Source of the DNA: Candidatus Poribacteria bacterium
Lineage (GTDB): Bacteria; Poribacteria; WGA-4E; WGA-3G
Assembly (NCBI GenBank): GCA_003635315.1
Contig: PYJD01000028.1
Location: 1-56,747, forward strand
Reading direction: 5' to 3'
Length of the DNA: 56,747 nt
Shown: one piece after another, positions 26,037 through 35,796 of the stretch
Layout of the letters: each line of letters starts with the position of its first letter
Position numbering within the stretch: the stretch's first letter is position 1
Made by a program: the position numbers and the translations under genes
Notes under the pieces: model-generated
The model's database searches: none
The model's input: the letters and a program-made list of their open reading frames with translations, nothing else
Told to the model about the DNA's origin: nothing

Positions 26037-27767
26037 TTATTGTTCTTTTTCTTTATCATCTTCGTTTTCTTCAATTTCTTCTTTGTCAGAATCTTCTGAC
26101 CAATCTTTATTTTCAGGTGGTGATATAACCAAATCTTCAGATGTATCCTCTTTTATCATAGGTGGTGCTATGGGATACCGTTCTTGGGCAAACTTCTGTA
26201 TCGCGTTTGGTGTTAAGCTACAATTGATTTTTACCTCTATAGTTGCTCTTCGTTCATCACCCGTTGAAGTTCGCTCACCTTCTTGGATATTAGTGAACAT
26301 ATCTGAGCGACTTAAGACACCTAACATAGAGTCGAGGGATTCGTGGGAATTGGATTGTAAACTGAAGGTGATTCTTGCATTTTTAAGATTATCAAGATTA
26401 TTTACTTCAAATGTCTTCCAAGCAACTTTAGTTCTATCTTTAAAAAGTGTACTAAGTGCATGTAAAATATCTAATGGGGAGGCTTGGTGAGTTAACTTGT
26501 CTGCTAAAATTAGATTAAGTGCGAGATGTTTATTGGCTTCTGTCTGTAATGATTGATAATCAGCAATTTGTCCGTCCAATAAATCCTCTTTCGACTTTTG
26601 TGAACTACTCCATGTTATACCCCCGAGAACTATGGTTAGTAGGGCTAACCCTCCTACACTTGCTCCAATAAGTTGTTGTCGCTTCTTTGAAAATTCTGCA
26701 CGTTTAACACCAACTTCTTGGGGTAACAATGATATTGGTTCTTCAGATTCAAGGATATGTATGCCAACGCCTAAAGGTACAGCCAATGTATCTCCATGTG
26801 TTTCAAGTATAGACGTTGATACTGCGGATGTATCTACTGAACCAGAGTATATTGGATTCCAGAGCCTTGTAGGGATCTGTAATTGCTCTTCACATGTCTC
26901 AGCTAATTCTGGTATTCTTGCACCACCTCCACACAACCAGATTTCTGAGATTTCAATTTCATCATCAATTACCTCACGTTGGGCAGCGGAGATTGATCTT
27001 TCTAACTCAGCTATAAACTGTCTTGTCCATGTACGTGCAGAAGCTTGAAATGCTGTGATCTGCTGTTTTTCTTCTACTGCCTCATCTGCATCAATCTGTA
27101 ATTCTGACATAAGATGACGTGTGAGTTGATTCCCACTCACTGCGAACCCACGAGAAAACTCCATTTTATCACCATGCATTAAACAGAAATCTGTTTGTCC
27201 GCCCCCAATATCCACAATAGCGACGCGTTCTGTATAATCCTTCAATGAGTTTCTTGCAACTGTTGCAATGGCAAACATGGATGGAATTACAGCAGAAGGA
27301 GATATTCCAATATCTTTCATGGCATCAATGTAACGAGATACCGTATCACGTCTACTTGAAACGAGTTCTAAGGAAACGGCTTCTGGTGAACGATTCACAT
27401 CATGGTATGTAAATATCGCATCATCTGATTGAAAGGGAAGTTCTGTTTCAGCTGCCATTGCCACCATTGTCGGTAATTGCTCATCAGTTGTTGCGGGTGG
27501 TATATTAGGTAAACGTTTCGTAACAACAAACCTACGCGGTAGGGCAATAGCCACTTCAAGTTTATGTTTGTTGAATATAGTCTGTTTTAATTTTAATTTA
27601 TCCCACAATTGTTTAACTGCATCGGAAATTTGTTCTGTATTATCTGGATCTGAATAAGCAATAGTTGCAACATCAACTAAATTTAAGGTATCTGATGTTT
27701 TTTCTATATGAACTATTTTAGCCGATGAAGTGCCAATATCTATTGCTACAACCTGATTTTTTGCCAT
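26037..27767 (-). CDS. PilM-PilN-type fusion (GspL-like) assembly platform protein
   Basis: This 576-residue protein has residues 1-350 as an actin-like PilM ATPase fold: VAIDIGTSSAKIVHIE, then VAIVDIGGGQTDFCL and IWLCGGGARIPEL. A membrane helix lies at about 370-392, followed by a coiled segment and a ferredoxin-like PilN domain to about 530, then a very acidic tail rich in Glu/Asp. In type IV pilus systems PilM and PilN are separate; in type II systems GspL combines the two roles, so this is best seen as the GspL equivalent built from pilus-like parts. It should couple the cytoplasmic ATPase GspE to the periplasmic ring. Confidence 0.8.
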   Translation of the reverse strand: MAKNQVVAIDIGTSSAKIVHIEKTSDTLNLVDVATIAYSDPDNTEQISDAVKQLWDKLKLKQTIFNKHKLEVAIALPRRFVVTKRLPNIPPATTDEQLPTMVAMAAETELPFQSDDAIFTYHDVNRSPEAVSLELVSSRRDTVSRYIDAMKDIGISPSAVIPSMFAIATVARNSLKDYTERVAIVDIGGGQTDFCLMHGDKMEFSRGFAVSGNQLTRHLMSELQIDADEAVEEKQQITAFQASARTWTRQFIAELERSISAAQREVIDDEIEISEIWLCGGGARIPELAETCEEQLQIPTRLWNPIYSGSVDTSAVSTSILETHGDTLAVPLGVGIHILESEEPISLLPQEVGVKRAEFSKKRQQLIGASVGGLALLTIVLGGITWSSSQKSKEDLLDGQIADYQSLQTEANKHLALNLILADKLTHQASPLDILHALSTLFKDRTKVAWKTFEVNNLDNLKNARITFSLQSNSHESLDSMLGVLSRSDMFTNIQEGERTSTGDERRATIEVKINCSLTPNAIQKFAQERYPIAPPMIKEDTSEDLVISPPENKDWSEDSDKEEIEENEDDKEKEQ

Positions 27768-27812
27768 GATTTTATGCCTTTATTGCGTTTCGTCTATTCG
27801 GATTTTCTTCAA

Positions 27813-29339
27813 TTAGTCGATACGCCAATACGGTACCTGTAATTGGTTTTCTGTACGAACAACTATTCCTTCACAGGTAGCAGTGATTTTACCTGAAGCG
27901 TCAATTCCAGATGATTGAATTCGATAACCATGTGATCTGTATGTAATCCAATTGATGACTTCCCTGAATGTTTGGTTGTCTATTTCTTCTATATCTAAGA
28001 GATCGGCAAGATTAGTAAATGGATTTCCTCTGACAGGATTTTCAGCATCGCTTTGTTCTTCTGGGTTTTCCTCACGACGTGTAATAATAGCTTGCGCCTT
28101 TTGATGATCCATTCCAGGTAATAACGCTAATATCTCTATTGGAGCAGTATTGATATTAATTAATCCGGAAATAGTGCTATCATCCGTTGTTGTAATTTTA
28201 TCAACAATACTTGAGAATTCTTGTATAGTTGTTACTCGCACATTTGTAATCGCGTTTATATTAGCGAAATTTCCTTGGGAATCTCTGTGAGATACTATTC
28301 GTTCTGCAATTCCATTATCTATGCCTTGTAATTCTTCAAGTTCTTCAGCGTCAGCAGTGTTGATATTTACACGGTCATCTCCACTATTACCATTGTTATT
28401 ATTGCCATTATTATTATTATTATTGTTGTTGTTTTGAACAGTTAGTCGGTCACGAATATTATTAAACACATTATCTGATACGGCTGGTACATCTAATAAT
28501 CCGGATATGCCATCGAAGTCGCGTGCCTGAATAATAGCATTGGCTTCAGCCTGAGTGAAAACGGATTGATTGTTATTTCCTTGAATGCCCTGTATCTGTT
28601 GCGCATTAGCTGTATTTATGTTAGTTCTTTGCTCTCCATTTGAATCAGTGTTACGGTCAGTAGAATATATTGTGGCGTATGTTATTAGACCACCGGAGCT
28701 TTGTGGTGTTGGTTGTGTTGTTTGTGTAGGATCTGTTGGTGCTGTGGGTTGTGTTAATTCAGGTGTGGTAGGATCAACAATTGGTGAACCGCTTGTTGCT
28801 TGAAGTTGTGGTTGAATTCCATATAGTATTTGTTCCGTCATACCCTCAATTCGTGCTACATCTCGTACGGATCTGAATGGGCGACCTTGAACTATTCTTG
28901 TTGCAAGATCACCTGTTTCATTCATCTCCGGTTGAACACCAAGAAACGAGAGTAAATTGCGAATTGTGTCTTCTTGTGCACTATTAAGGTTAACTCTTGA
29001 AGCCTCATCAGTAATTGAAACCTGAAAAGCAAGTTGTTTACCCATTTGGATGCGATCTTCAATCTGCTGTTGAATGGGTTCAGCCCAAGTTTCCCCTAAA
29101 GAATCAAAATTAGTTTCATCTATACGTAATGCTATTACCCCAAGTTCAAAACCAGATTTTGCAGCATAATGATATTTGACTCTATCGGAAAAGTTGTTAC
29201 GTGCCTTGCTTTCTAACTCAAATGAATAGAGCAACTGCATAGCCAAAACGGAAAGGATTGTAATTATCCAAAGAGTAGAGACAAGTGATAAACCTGCAGA
29301 GTTGTTATTTTTTGAAAAGGTTAGGGAGGTTTTGGTCAT
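27813..29339 (-). CDS. gspK: type II secretion minor pseudopilin GspK, expanded
   Basis: This 508-residue protein has a prepilin leader of 16 residues cut at G16/L17, then a hydrophobic helix (LSLVSTLWIITILSVLAM). Position +5 is Ser rather than Glu, the known GspK exception at the pilus tip. The globular part carries about four helix-hairpin-helix (SAM-like) blocks starting RVNLNSAQED, NINTANAQQI, NINTADAEEL and NINTAPIEIL, instead of the usual one or two. A Pro/Thr/Gln linker and a poly-Asn tract separate them. Usual GspK is about 300-340 residues. AAGGAAAC lies before the ATG. It would cap the pseudopilus with GspI and GspJ. Confidence 0.85.
   Translation of the reverse strand: MTKTSLTFSKNNNSAGLSLVSTLWIITILSVLAMQLLYSFELESKARNNFSDRVKYHYAAKSGFELGVIALRIDETNFDSLGETWAEPIQQQIEDRIQMGKQLAFQVSITDEASRVNLNSAQEDTIRNLLSFLGVQPEMNETGDLATRIVQGRPFRSVRDVARIEGMTEQILYGIQPQLQATSGSPIVDPTTPELTQPTAPTDPTQTTQPTPQSSGGLITYATIYSTDRNTDSNGEQRTNINTANAQQIQGIQGNNNQSVFTQAEANAIIQARDFDGISGLLDVPAVSDNVFNNIRDRLTVQNNNNNNNNNGNNNNGNSGDDRVNINTADAEELEELQGIDNGIAERIVSHRDSQGNFANINAITNVRVTTIQEFSSIVDKITTTDDSTISGLININTAPIEILALLPGMDHQKAQAIITRREENPEEQSDAENPVRGNPFTNLADLLDIEEIDNQTFREVINWITYRSHGYRIQSSGIDASGKITATCEGIVVRTENQLQVPYWRID
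28389..28437. repeat. AAT/AAC trinucleotide microsatellite inside gspK
   Basis: A run of ATT and GTT triplets on the plus strand encodes an Asn-rich tract (nine Asn, Gly, four Asn, Gly) in GspK. Slippage would change linker length in whole codons without breaking the frame. Confidence 0.7.
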
Positions 29340-29464
29340 TGTTTCCTTAAGTATTCAAATTCTATACATAATAAGATAATTTATTCTAACTTGCATGTTT
29401 CAATTACATTTGATTGTTCAGGAATAGGATAGACACAGGGGAGTCTTCATTCTGGCAGTCATAT

Positions 29465-30352
29465 TTACTGACTTCCGGAGTTAGCGTTAACACTTGCAGG
29501 AATATATACCATCGTAGACTGAGTTAATGCCCCTGGTAGTGTAGGTATTTGAGAATCTGAAAACGTATCTGATGGTGGCAATGCGTTTTGTTGTCTATCT
29601 TCATCAATAACTGTAATGAGTATCTGTATTGCGAGAGGTGTCGCATCTGTCTGGTCCCATGATTCATACATTGATTCTTCATCAATATACTTTATATCAA
29701 AGTTTATGATGCCATCAATTACTGGTGTGACATCAAATCCAAAAACTGGAAGACCACTTTCATCAACTGTTGGAATAACGCCTGTATCCATAATTGAACT
29801 AACAACTAATTCAGGATTTATAGAAGTTGATACGACCCGATATAATACCAACTCTTCAGCCATTGGAGTAGACGGTTCTGTCATCTGTCCTATATTTGAA
29901 ATTGGTGGTGGAATATTACCGTTTTGGATATCCTGTGATGGAACTTTAGGTCCAACATAGTATGTAACCCGTCTTACATCACTCAATGGTATACTGATAT
30001 TATCAGGATTTGTAGGTATCTGGATAGTAAAGGGATCAGGGTCAGATTTTACAAAAGTTACAAAACTGATAATATCTCTTTCTCCATCTACTGTAGGAAT
30101 ATCCTCAGAAAAAAGAGTTAACATCTCATCAGATGGATCGGCTTGCATCTGATTCAGATCAGTGAATAATTGGTCAAAAGCATATCTGGATCGTTGAGCT
30201 TGAATTATTTTTGACTGGGTTCGATGATAGACTTTTATAGCTGTACTGAATACAGCATAAGAGGATCCACTCATTATTACGATAACGCTAACAGCAGTTA
30301 GCATTTCTACCAGTGTAAGACCACTCTCAGATCTGTTTTTGTTTTTTCTCAT
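29465..30352 (-). CDS. gspJ: type II secretion minor pseudopilin GspJ
   Basis: This is a 295-residue minor pseudopilin. I place the start at 30352 because it gives a normal 11-residue basic leader, MRKNKNRSESG, before the cleavage site and LTLVEMLTAVSV helix with Glu at +5; the open frame runs 49 codons further up. The globular part is larger than many GspJ proteins. It should form the tip complex with GspI and GspK. No strong ribosome site is seen at this ATG. Gene order H-I-J-K supports the name; similarity outside the N-terminus is weak. Confidence 0.75.
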   Translation of the reverse strand: MRKNKNRSESGLTLVEMLTAVSVIVIMSGSSYAVFSTAIKVYHRTQSKIIQAQRSRYAFDQLFTDLNQMQADPSDEMLTLFSEDIPTVDGERDIISFVTFVKSDPDPFTIQIPTNPDNISIPLSDVRRVTYYVGPKVPSQDIQNGNIPPPISNIGQMTEPSTPMAEELVLYRVVSTSINPELVVSSIMDTGVIPTVDESGLPVFGFDVTPVIDGIINFDIKYIDEESMYESWDQTDATPLAIQILITVIDEDRQQNALPPSDTFSDSQIPTLPGALTQSTMVYIPASVNANSGSQ

Positions 30353-30458
30353 TACTAAATGGATGTCAAATTCTATTAATTGAACTCGATATCCACTCCG
30401 ATTTAATATATTAAAAGCAGGTTGTATACAATTATATATAGAGTCTAACCTTCTTATA

Positions 30459-30854
30459 TTACTGTAATTCTCTATTTGCCATATATGTGATAGCACCAAT
30501 TGATTTTACTTGACCTAAATGTGACCAGCTTATGGTAACCTCTACTCTTAATAAACCCTCTAATTCTTCTGGATCTACTTCCGTAATAATAGACTCCCAT
30601 TGATATTGAGAATCTTCACCAAATTCTCCACTCTCCTGACCAACATCCGGAAATCCATTTGCTTCTATTTCTGCCATTTGAAATTTTAGTAGATTAAGTG
30701 CAGTCAATCTATTATCCATTAGAACTTGACTGCGAGAGATATCACTAAACACCTTTAATAAGGCAGGTAATACCGCTGCCATTATAGCGATGGTAACAAG
30801 TATTTCTGCAAAGGTAAATCCTCTTTCTTTACCACAGTTGATGCACTTATTCAT
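30459..30854 (-). CDS. gspI: type II secretion minor pseudopilin GspI
   Basis: This 131-residue protein has a 12-residue leader cut at G12 before FTFAEILVTIAIMAAVLPALL, with Glu at +5. The leader unusually holds two Cys residues (MNKCINCGKERG). A small globular domain follows (MAEIEANGFPDVG, LLRVEVTISW), matching the size of GspI. It overlaps the end of gspH by 8 bp. It initiates pseudopilus assembly with GspJ and GspK in the known systems. Confidence 0.8.
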   Translation of the reverse strand: MNKCINCGKERGFTFAEILVTIAIMAAVLPALLKVFSDISRSQVLMDNRLTALNLLKFQMAEIEANGFPDVGQESGEFGEDSQYQWESIITEVDPEELEGLLRVEVTISWSHLGQVKSIGAITYMANRELQ

Positions 30855-31509
30855 ACTCTAAGCTTCCTTGAATACCAAGGGTTTCGATTTGTTCAGGTGT
30901 CATCTGTTGCATACTTACTCTTCCAGTTGATCCTTCCACAGAAATGGAGATAGCATTACCATTTGTGTTTTGAAGATATATTGTTGTCTCAGATGACTTT
31001 GAAGTAGGAGTAAAATATGCATAATCTGCCCCCGTAGTAATACGTTGGTAAGTGCCGTTGTGATTGGAAATCATAGATGCAAAAGATACACTTTTCTGTA
31101 AAGGACGAGGGATACCCATTACCCCACCCGTACGCGATACAAGTATTTGATTTCCTTGTCCCGGAGTAGTAGCTGGGGCAGGAGTGGGGGTAGAAGCCCT
31201 TCCTGCTGATGATAATGGGTTCTGGATATCTAACGTCTCACTTGATGCTAACCAGAATCTATTACCAGTTAAATCAAATACTACGAGATGCGTATTTCGT
31301 TCTGTGATTGCCATATCTCGAGCAAACGCTAATGTATCGACAATCGCACGAGCAGAGGTTTTTAAACGTCTGGAAGATGCAAACCCTTTCATAGCAGGCA
31401 TAGTGATAGATGATATAACTGCGATGATCGCGAAGACCAGCATGATTTCCATCAAGCTGAACCCATCTTCCTTAGAATTAGTTATACATACTCGGTTATT
31501 TATTGTCAT
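30847..31509 (-). CDS. gspH: type II secretion minor pseudopilin GspH
   Basis: This 220-residue protein has a 16-residue leader ending DG, then FSLMEIMLVFAIIAVISSI with Glu at +5. The next stretch (LKTSARAIVDTLAFARDMAITERNTHLVVFD) is the characteristic GspH/FimT region. The C-terminal half is a beta-rich domain with a Pro/Ala/Thr linker. It lies 25 bp after gspG and overlaps gspI. Confidence 0.85.
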   Translation of the reverse strand: MTINNRVCITNSKEDGFSLMEIMLVFAIIAVISSITMPAMKGFASSRRLKTSARAIVDTLAFARDMAITERNTHLVVFDLTGNRFWLASSETLDIQNPLSSAGRASTPTPAPATTPGQGNQILVSRTGGVMGIPRPLQKSVSFASMISNHNGTYQRITTGADYAYFTPTSKSSETTIYLQNTNGNAISISVEGSTGRVSMQQMTPEQIETLGIQGSLEYE

Positions 31510-31534
31510 GGTTTTAGTTAGGACGTCCTTAGTC

Positions 31535-31993
31535 TTATTGTCCCTGTGGAGTTTCTTCTATCCAATTGGTTATATCTTTATCAAGATCAGTTCCACCAAG
31601 TTTACCATCTCTCCCGTACGACAAAAGGTCATAGTCGTATCCATAGTTGCTGCCCGGGTTCCGATAAACATACGGATTACCCCATGGATCATTTGTAAGT
31701 TGTTGATCAAGATACGGTCCTGCCCAACCCAATGGGGATGGATTTGGGGCACGCCATAATGCATCTAAACCTTGTTCCGATGAAGGATATTCTCCTACCT
31801 CACTCATATATAGTCCTAAGGCGGTCTTCAAATTACTTATTTCAATTTTTGCCTTAGATACTTTAGCCTTTTGTGGTGCATTTACAATTCTTGGTGCAAT
31901 AAATGCTGCTAAAATACCTAAAATCACAATAACAATAGTCAACTCAATTAGTGTTAAACCTGATTCATCTCTTTTAAGTTGTTTAATCATCAT
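31535..31993 (-). CDS. gspG: type II secretion major pseudopilin GspG
   Basis: This is a 152-residue major pseudopilin. The start at 31993 is preferred over 32017 because AAAGGA lies 7 nt upstream and the leader becomes a normal MMIKQLKRDESG. The helix LTLIELTIVIVILGILAAFIAP carries Glu at +5. The C-terminal half has the GspG signature: EVGEYPSSEQGLDALW, GPYLD, DPWGNPYVYRNPG and YDLLSYGRDGKLGG, which includes the calcium-binding loop residues. It builds the piston-like pseudopilus. Gene order E-F-G is standard. Confidence 0.93.
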   Translation of the reverse strand: MMIKQLKRDESGLTLIELTIVIVILGILAAFIAPRIVNAPQKAKVSKAKIEISNLKTALGLYMSEVGEYPSSEQGLDALWRAPNPSPLGWAGPYLDQQLTNDPWGNPYVYRNPGSNYGYDYDLLSYGRDGKLGGTDLDKDITNWIEETPQGQ

Positions 31994-32106
31994 GTTCAAA
32001 TCCTTTAATATATTCATCTGAATGATTAGTTCTATTACAATAACCGTGAACTTGTTTCTAATTAGACAAATTACAATAGTGATAGTTTAGAAAAAATAAT
32101 CAGAAC

Positions 32107-33336
32107 CTATCCGCTACCCCCTAATGCCTGTTGTGCCTCGAAAATAGGTAGAATCATAGCAACTGCTATAAAACCGATGAGTAAACCCATTATTAATATG
32201 ACTAATGGACTGATTGAACTGGTCAATCTTTCAAGATTCTTCCTGATTTCCATATCATAGTATTGAGATAGTTTCGTTAACATTGTTACCGGTTCTCCGG
32301 ATTCTTCACCAACCGCAATCATGTGTGTTACAAGTGATGGAAAATCTTTACTCTTCTCCAGCTCTCTTGAGAGTGTGGAACCTTGTTCTATCTCTTCTTC
32401 AGCTTCTCCGATGATATTACTGTATACCTTATTCCCAATCGTATCCTTCACAACTCTTAAGGCTTGAAGCATACGAACACCATTTTCCAATAGAGTTGCC
32501 ATTGTTCGAGTAAATCGTACGATGGCGAAAGTACTAAATACTGGACCGACCAATGGAATTTTTATTTTTATACGATCAAGGAGTATTTGACCATTTTCTG
32601 TACGGAGATATTGTCTTAGAAATGTAGCAATAATACTTGTAGCAAGTAAACCAACCCACCAGAAACTGGCAAATCCATTTGAGAATGAGATCAGTATTTG
32701 TGTAGGCAGTGGCAATTCCCCACCAAATTCTTCAAACATAGCAGTAAATTTTGGTATAACGAGTACCATTAACACTATTATCGCTGTTACCATTAAACCA
32801 AAGAGAATAGCTGGATAGAACAAGGCAGAAATGACTTGGTTTTTTAGTAAACGTTGCTTTTCAGCAAATTCAGCAAGTCGTTCCAATACTTCACCTAATA
32901 CACCACCTGTTTCTCCAGCTCTGACCATATTTACATATAAATCAGAGAATATCTTGGGGTGTTGTTGTAATGCTGCATTAAATGTTGCTCCGTGTTCAAC
33001 ATCGTATTTAACCTGTGAAATAATCCTATGTAATTCGGGATTTGCAATCTGCTCTAATGTCACCTCTATGGCACGAGGAAGTGGCACATGGGCATTAATT
33101 AAAGCTGCCAACTGGTAAGTGAAAAACTCAACATCAGCAGATTTTACTTTACGAGTACCAATATTAAATATACGTTTTGCCTTTGTTTCAAGAAGATCTC
33201 CTTCTTCAACAATCTTTGTCGGCCAATACCCCATTTGACGTAGTTGAGCAATAAGGTCGGCTTTTGTTTCAGCTTCTAATGTATTATTGACTGTTGCTCC
33301 AGTATAGGTTAAGGCTTCATATTGGAATCTTGGCAT
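32107..33336 (-). CDS. gspF: type II secretion inner-membrane platform protein GspF
   Basis: This 409-residue polytopic protein has two T2SSF domains. The first (about 70-190) contains FTYQLAALINAHVPLPRAI and VRAGETGGVLGEVLERLA; the second (about 270-395) contains FTRTMATLLENGVRM and MIAVGEESGEPVTML. Three membrane helices (about 170-195, 215-240 and 375-400) are visible. It anchors the ATPase GspE and helps lift pseudopilin subunits. It lies 147 bp after gspE. Confidence 0.93.
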   Translation of the reverse strand: MPRFQYEALTYTGATVNNTLEAETKADLIAQLRQMGYWPTKIVEEGDLLETKAKRIFNIGTRKVKSADVEFFTYQLAALINAHVPLPRAIEVTLEQIANPELHRIISQVKYDVEHGATFNAALQQHPKIFSDLYVNMVRAGETGGVLGEVLERLAEFAEKQRLLKNQVISALFYPAILFGLMVTAIIVLMVLVIPKFTAMFEEFGGELPLPTQILISFSNGFASFWWVGLLATSIIATFLRQYLRTENGQILLDRIKIKIPLVGPVFSTFAIVRFTRTMATLLENGVRMLQALRVVKDTIGNKVYSNIIGEAEEEIEQGSTLSRELEKSKDFPSLVTHMIAVGEESGEPVTMLTKLSQYYDMEIRKNLERLTSSISPLVILIMGLLIGFIAVAMILPIFEAQQALGGSG

Positions 33337-33483
33337 GATTACCTCTATATTATTAATTTACTCAATGGTATAACATTTCATATTAAGGTATTTTGGGTAA
33401 TGGATATGTGGAGTCTTTACAAATGCAAATATATGTAAAGAAGGAAATGAAATTGGACAATGTGCAAAAACCGTAATGGAAAT

Positions 33484-35352
33484 TTATTCAGTGTGTCCTT
33501 CGTCATAATTATAGGCATCTTCCTGAGTGAGTCTGAGAACTTCATCTACGGTTGTTAATCCTGCGGTTACCTTTTGCCATCCATCTTCTCGAAGGCTTTT
33601 CATACCTAATCTAACAGCAAGTTTGCGTAATTCACTTGATGAAACATGTTGAAGAGCCATAGACTGAAGTTCTTCTGACATGAAGATAACTTCAAAGATA
33701 CCGATTCTACCTCTATATCCTCTACCTCGACACTCTTTACACCCACCCACTTTTGCGCGTGGTATCTCAAGATCATTGTCTATATGAACACCATTGGAAG
33801 CGAATATACCTGCAATTTCTTCTTCTGTTGGTGAATACATCTCACGACATTCATTACAAACCTTACGAGCTAATCGTTGTGCTATAATTCCTTCAACAGT
33901 TGATGCAACCAAATATGGCTCAACTTTCATGTCAATTAAACGAGTGATGGCACTTGGGGCATCATTTGTGTGAAGCGTACTGAATACAAGGTGACCCGTT
34001 AAAGCAGTATGAATAGCCATTTCTGCTGTTTCATAGTCACGGATTTCACCAACAAGCACTTTATCGGGGTCTTGCCTGAGAATATGTCGTAATCCATCTG
34101 CAAATGTAAAATCAATATCAGGATTTACTTGGATTTGGTTAATACCTTCTAACTCATATTCAACTGGATCTTCAAGTGTGATGATCTTAACATGGGGTGT
34201 ATTAATTTCTTTAAGGCATGCATAAAGAGTAGTGGTTTTACCACTACCTGTAGGACCTGTAGCAAGGATAATACCGTGAGGTTTATGGATCATACGTTGG
34301 AAAAGTTCATAATTGGTATCTGTTAATCCAAGCTCTGTTAGTCCGAATTCAATAGACTGTCTATCAAGAATACGAAGAACAACACTCTCACTATGTTGGG
34401 TAGCGACAGTTGGAACTGTAGATACTCGAAGGTCGATCTGTCGGTTATTAACACTACTTATTTCTCTATTAATCTTCCCATCTTGAGGACGGCGACGTTC
34501 AGCTACATCCATACCAGCCATAATTTTAATACGTGAAGTAATAGCAGACTGGAGATATGCAGGAGGTTGGGGTTGATCTTCTAATACACCATCAACACGA
34601 AACCGTATCTTTAACTCTTCTGGATATGGTTCAATATGAATATCACTCGCACCAGCACGCACAGCATCAATTATCATTTGGTCGACAGCTTGAATGACTG
34701 TAGGATCTTGGCTAAGGTCTTTTTCATCAATACCAAAATCTTCAATCCTTTCACGTTCAATAGTCGCTGCTGCACCGACTGGACCTTTGATTCCAGCACT
34801 CAGGAGAGATGCTGCTGTTTGTCCATATAATCTAACAATCGCCTCAGAGATCTCTTCTTCGTCTGCCAGTAGCAGATTAATATCACATTCGGCAACAAAC
34901 TGTATCTCATCCATTAAAGTTATATCTTGAACATCGGCAACTGCTACAGTTAAGACGTTACCTTCTAAATTTACAGGTACAATTGTGTTTCGATATGCAA
35001 AACTGGGTGGGACCTTATCAAGTGCCTCTTGTTCTGGATTTATTTCTTCTAATTGAATTATGCGTGAATTAGATTCACGTCCTTTTTTAGCAAGTTCAAG
35101 TATTTTTGAGGATACATACTCTGAGATAATCACTTCCTCAGATTCACCTGCTTTTTCTATTTCATCAAGTATTTGTCTATAATCCTGTGGGCCTGATTCC
35201 TCAGATTCAACCAGATTCTCTGGACTATCGATGGGTTTATTTACCCAACCTTCAAGAATTCTTCCATGTATCTCTTGATATTGTTCATCAGAAATTAAAT
35301 CTGCTTCTCGTAAGACATCAACAAGGGATTTTTTCATAGAGGGATTGTACAT
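33484..35352 (-). CDS. gspE: type II secretion ATPase GspE
   Basis: This is a 622-residue cytoplasmic motor ATPase. An N-terminal MshEN-like region (about 100-180) is followed by the ATPase core: Walker A GPTGSGKT (366-373), Asp box ITLEDPVEYE (391-400), Walker B near 425-439 (RQDPDKVLVGEIRD) and His box STLHTNDA (458-465). A tetracysteine zinc motif is complete: C499-x2-C502 and C538-x2-C541. ATP hydrolysis powers pseudopilus growth. AAGGAAG lies about 10 nt before the ATG. It is the first gene of the secretion operon, transcribed divergently from the sigma-factor gene. Confidence 0.95.
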   Translation of the reverse strand: MYNPSMKKSLVDVLREADLISDEQYQEIHGRILEGWVNKPIDSPENLVESEESGPQDYRQILDEIEKAGESEEVIISEYVSSKILELAKKGRESNSRIIQLEEINPEQEALDKVPPSFAYRNTIVPVNLEGNVLTVAVADVQDITLMDEIQFVAECDINLLLADEEEISEAIVRLYGQTAASLLSAGIKGPVGAAATIERERIEDFGIDEKDLSQDPTVIQAVDQMIIDAVRAGASDIHIEPYPEELKIRFRVDGVLEDQPQPPAYLQSAITSRIKIMAGMDVAERRRPQDGKINREISSVNNRQIDLRVSTVPTVATQHSESVVLRILDRQSIEFGLTELGLTDTNYELFQRMIHKPHGIILATGPTGSGKTTTLYACLKEINTPHVKIITLEDPVEYELEGINQIQVNPDIDFTFADGLRHILRQDPDKVLVGEIRDYETAEMAIHTALTGHLVFSTLHTNDAPSAITRLIDMKVEPYLVASTVEGIIAQRLARKVCNECREMYSPTEEEIAGIFASNGVHIDNDLEIPRAKVGGCKECRGRGYRGRIGIFEVIFMSEELQSMALQHVSSSELRKLAVRLGMKSLREDGWQKVTAGLTTVDEVLRLTQEDAYNYDEGHTE

Positions 35353-35796
35353 ATTTAGATTGACTTCCTTATTTTAATAGCAAAATATATGACGCTAAAT
35401 AATATAATACGTTTAGAAGACATCATGAAGGGAGTATATAGATCTACCATATATTAAATTATACAATTAATGTGATGTAATATTCCAAGTTTTCTATATA
35501 TGGGTGAATACTCCGGCAAATGTGTATCAAATTTTATACGTGTACGTAACCATAGGAGTGAATTTCTGGAATTATCCAATTTTTAAATATGGTTTATTCA
35601 TATAGACACATAATTGCATAATTAGTTCGTATTCTTGCCAACTCACATAAATATCTATAGATTTAACATCTTTCTCAAGTAATTACACGAATTTAGAAGA
35701 TTTTTTAAACAATTTGCTTGACAATGCGTTATAGTATAATGTATTATATATCTTCGGCAGATTTTTATGATTATCAAATACAAGGAGAGGAGAAGA
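35353..35796. other. divergent intergenic region between gspE and the sigma-factor gene
   Basis: This AT-rich stretch must hold promoters in both directions. Only the rightward one could be proposed with some support (35718-35747). No operator palindrome or RNA gene was recognised. Confidence 0.5.
35718..35747 (+). promoter_or_regulatory. probable promoter of the sigma-factor gene
   Basis: A perfect TTGACA (35718-35723) and TATTAT (35742-35747) are 18 bp apart, about 50 bp before the start codon. A perfect TATAAT at 35735-35740 is only 11 bp from the -35 box, too close to pair with it, but it might act with another, unseen -35. Confidence 0.45.

Noticed and set aside
26026..26490. 154-codon plus-strand ORF opposite the PilM/PilN-type gene
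   Set aside because: Shadow frame of a well-supported gene; Ser-rich composition mirrors the acidic tail on the other strand.
30353..30499. Upstream extension of GspJ by 49 residues
   Set aside because: It would put the prepilin cleavage site 60 residues from the start; leaders are normally short and basic.
35735..35740. Perfect TATAAT as the -10 box of the sigma-factor promoter
   Set aside because: It is only 11 bp from the TTGACA, too close to act with it; TATTAT at 18 bp is a better partner.
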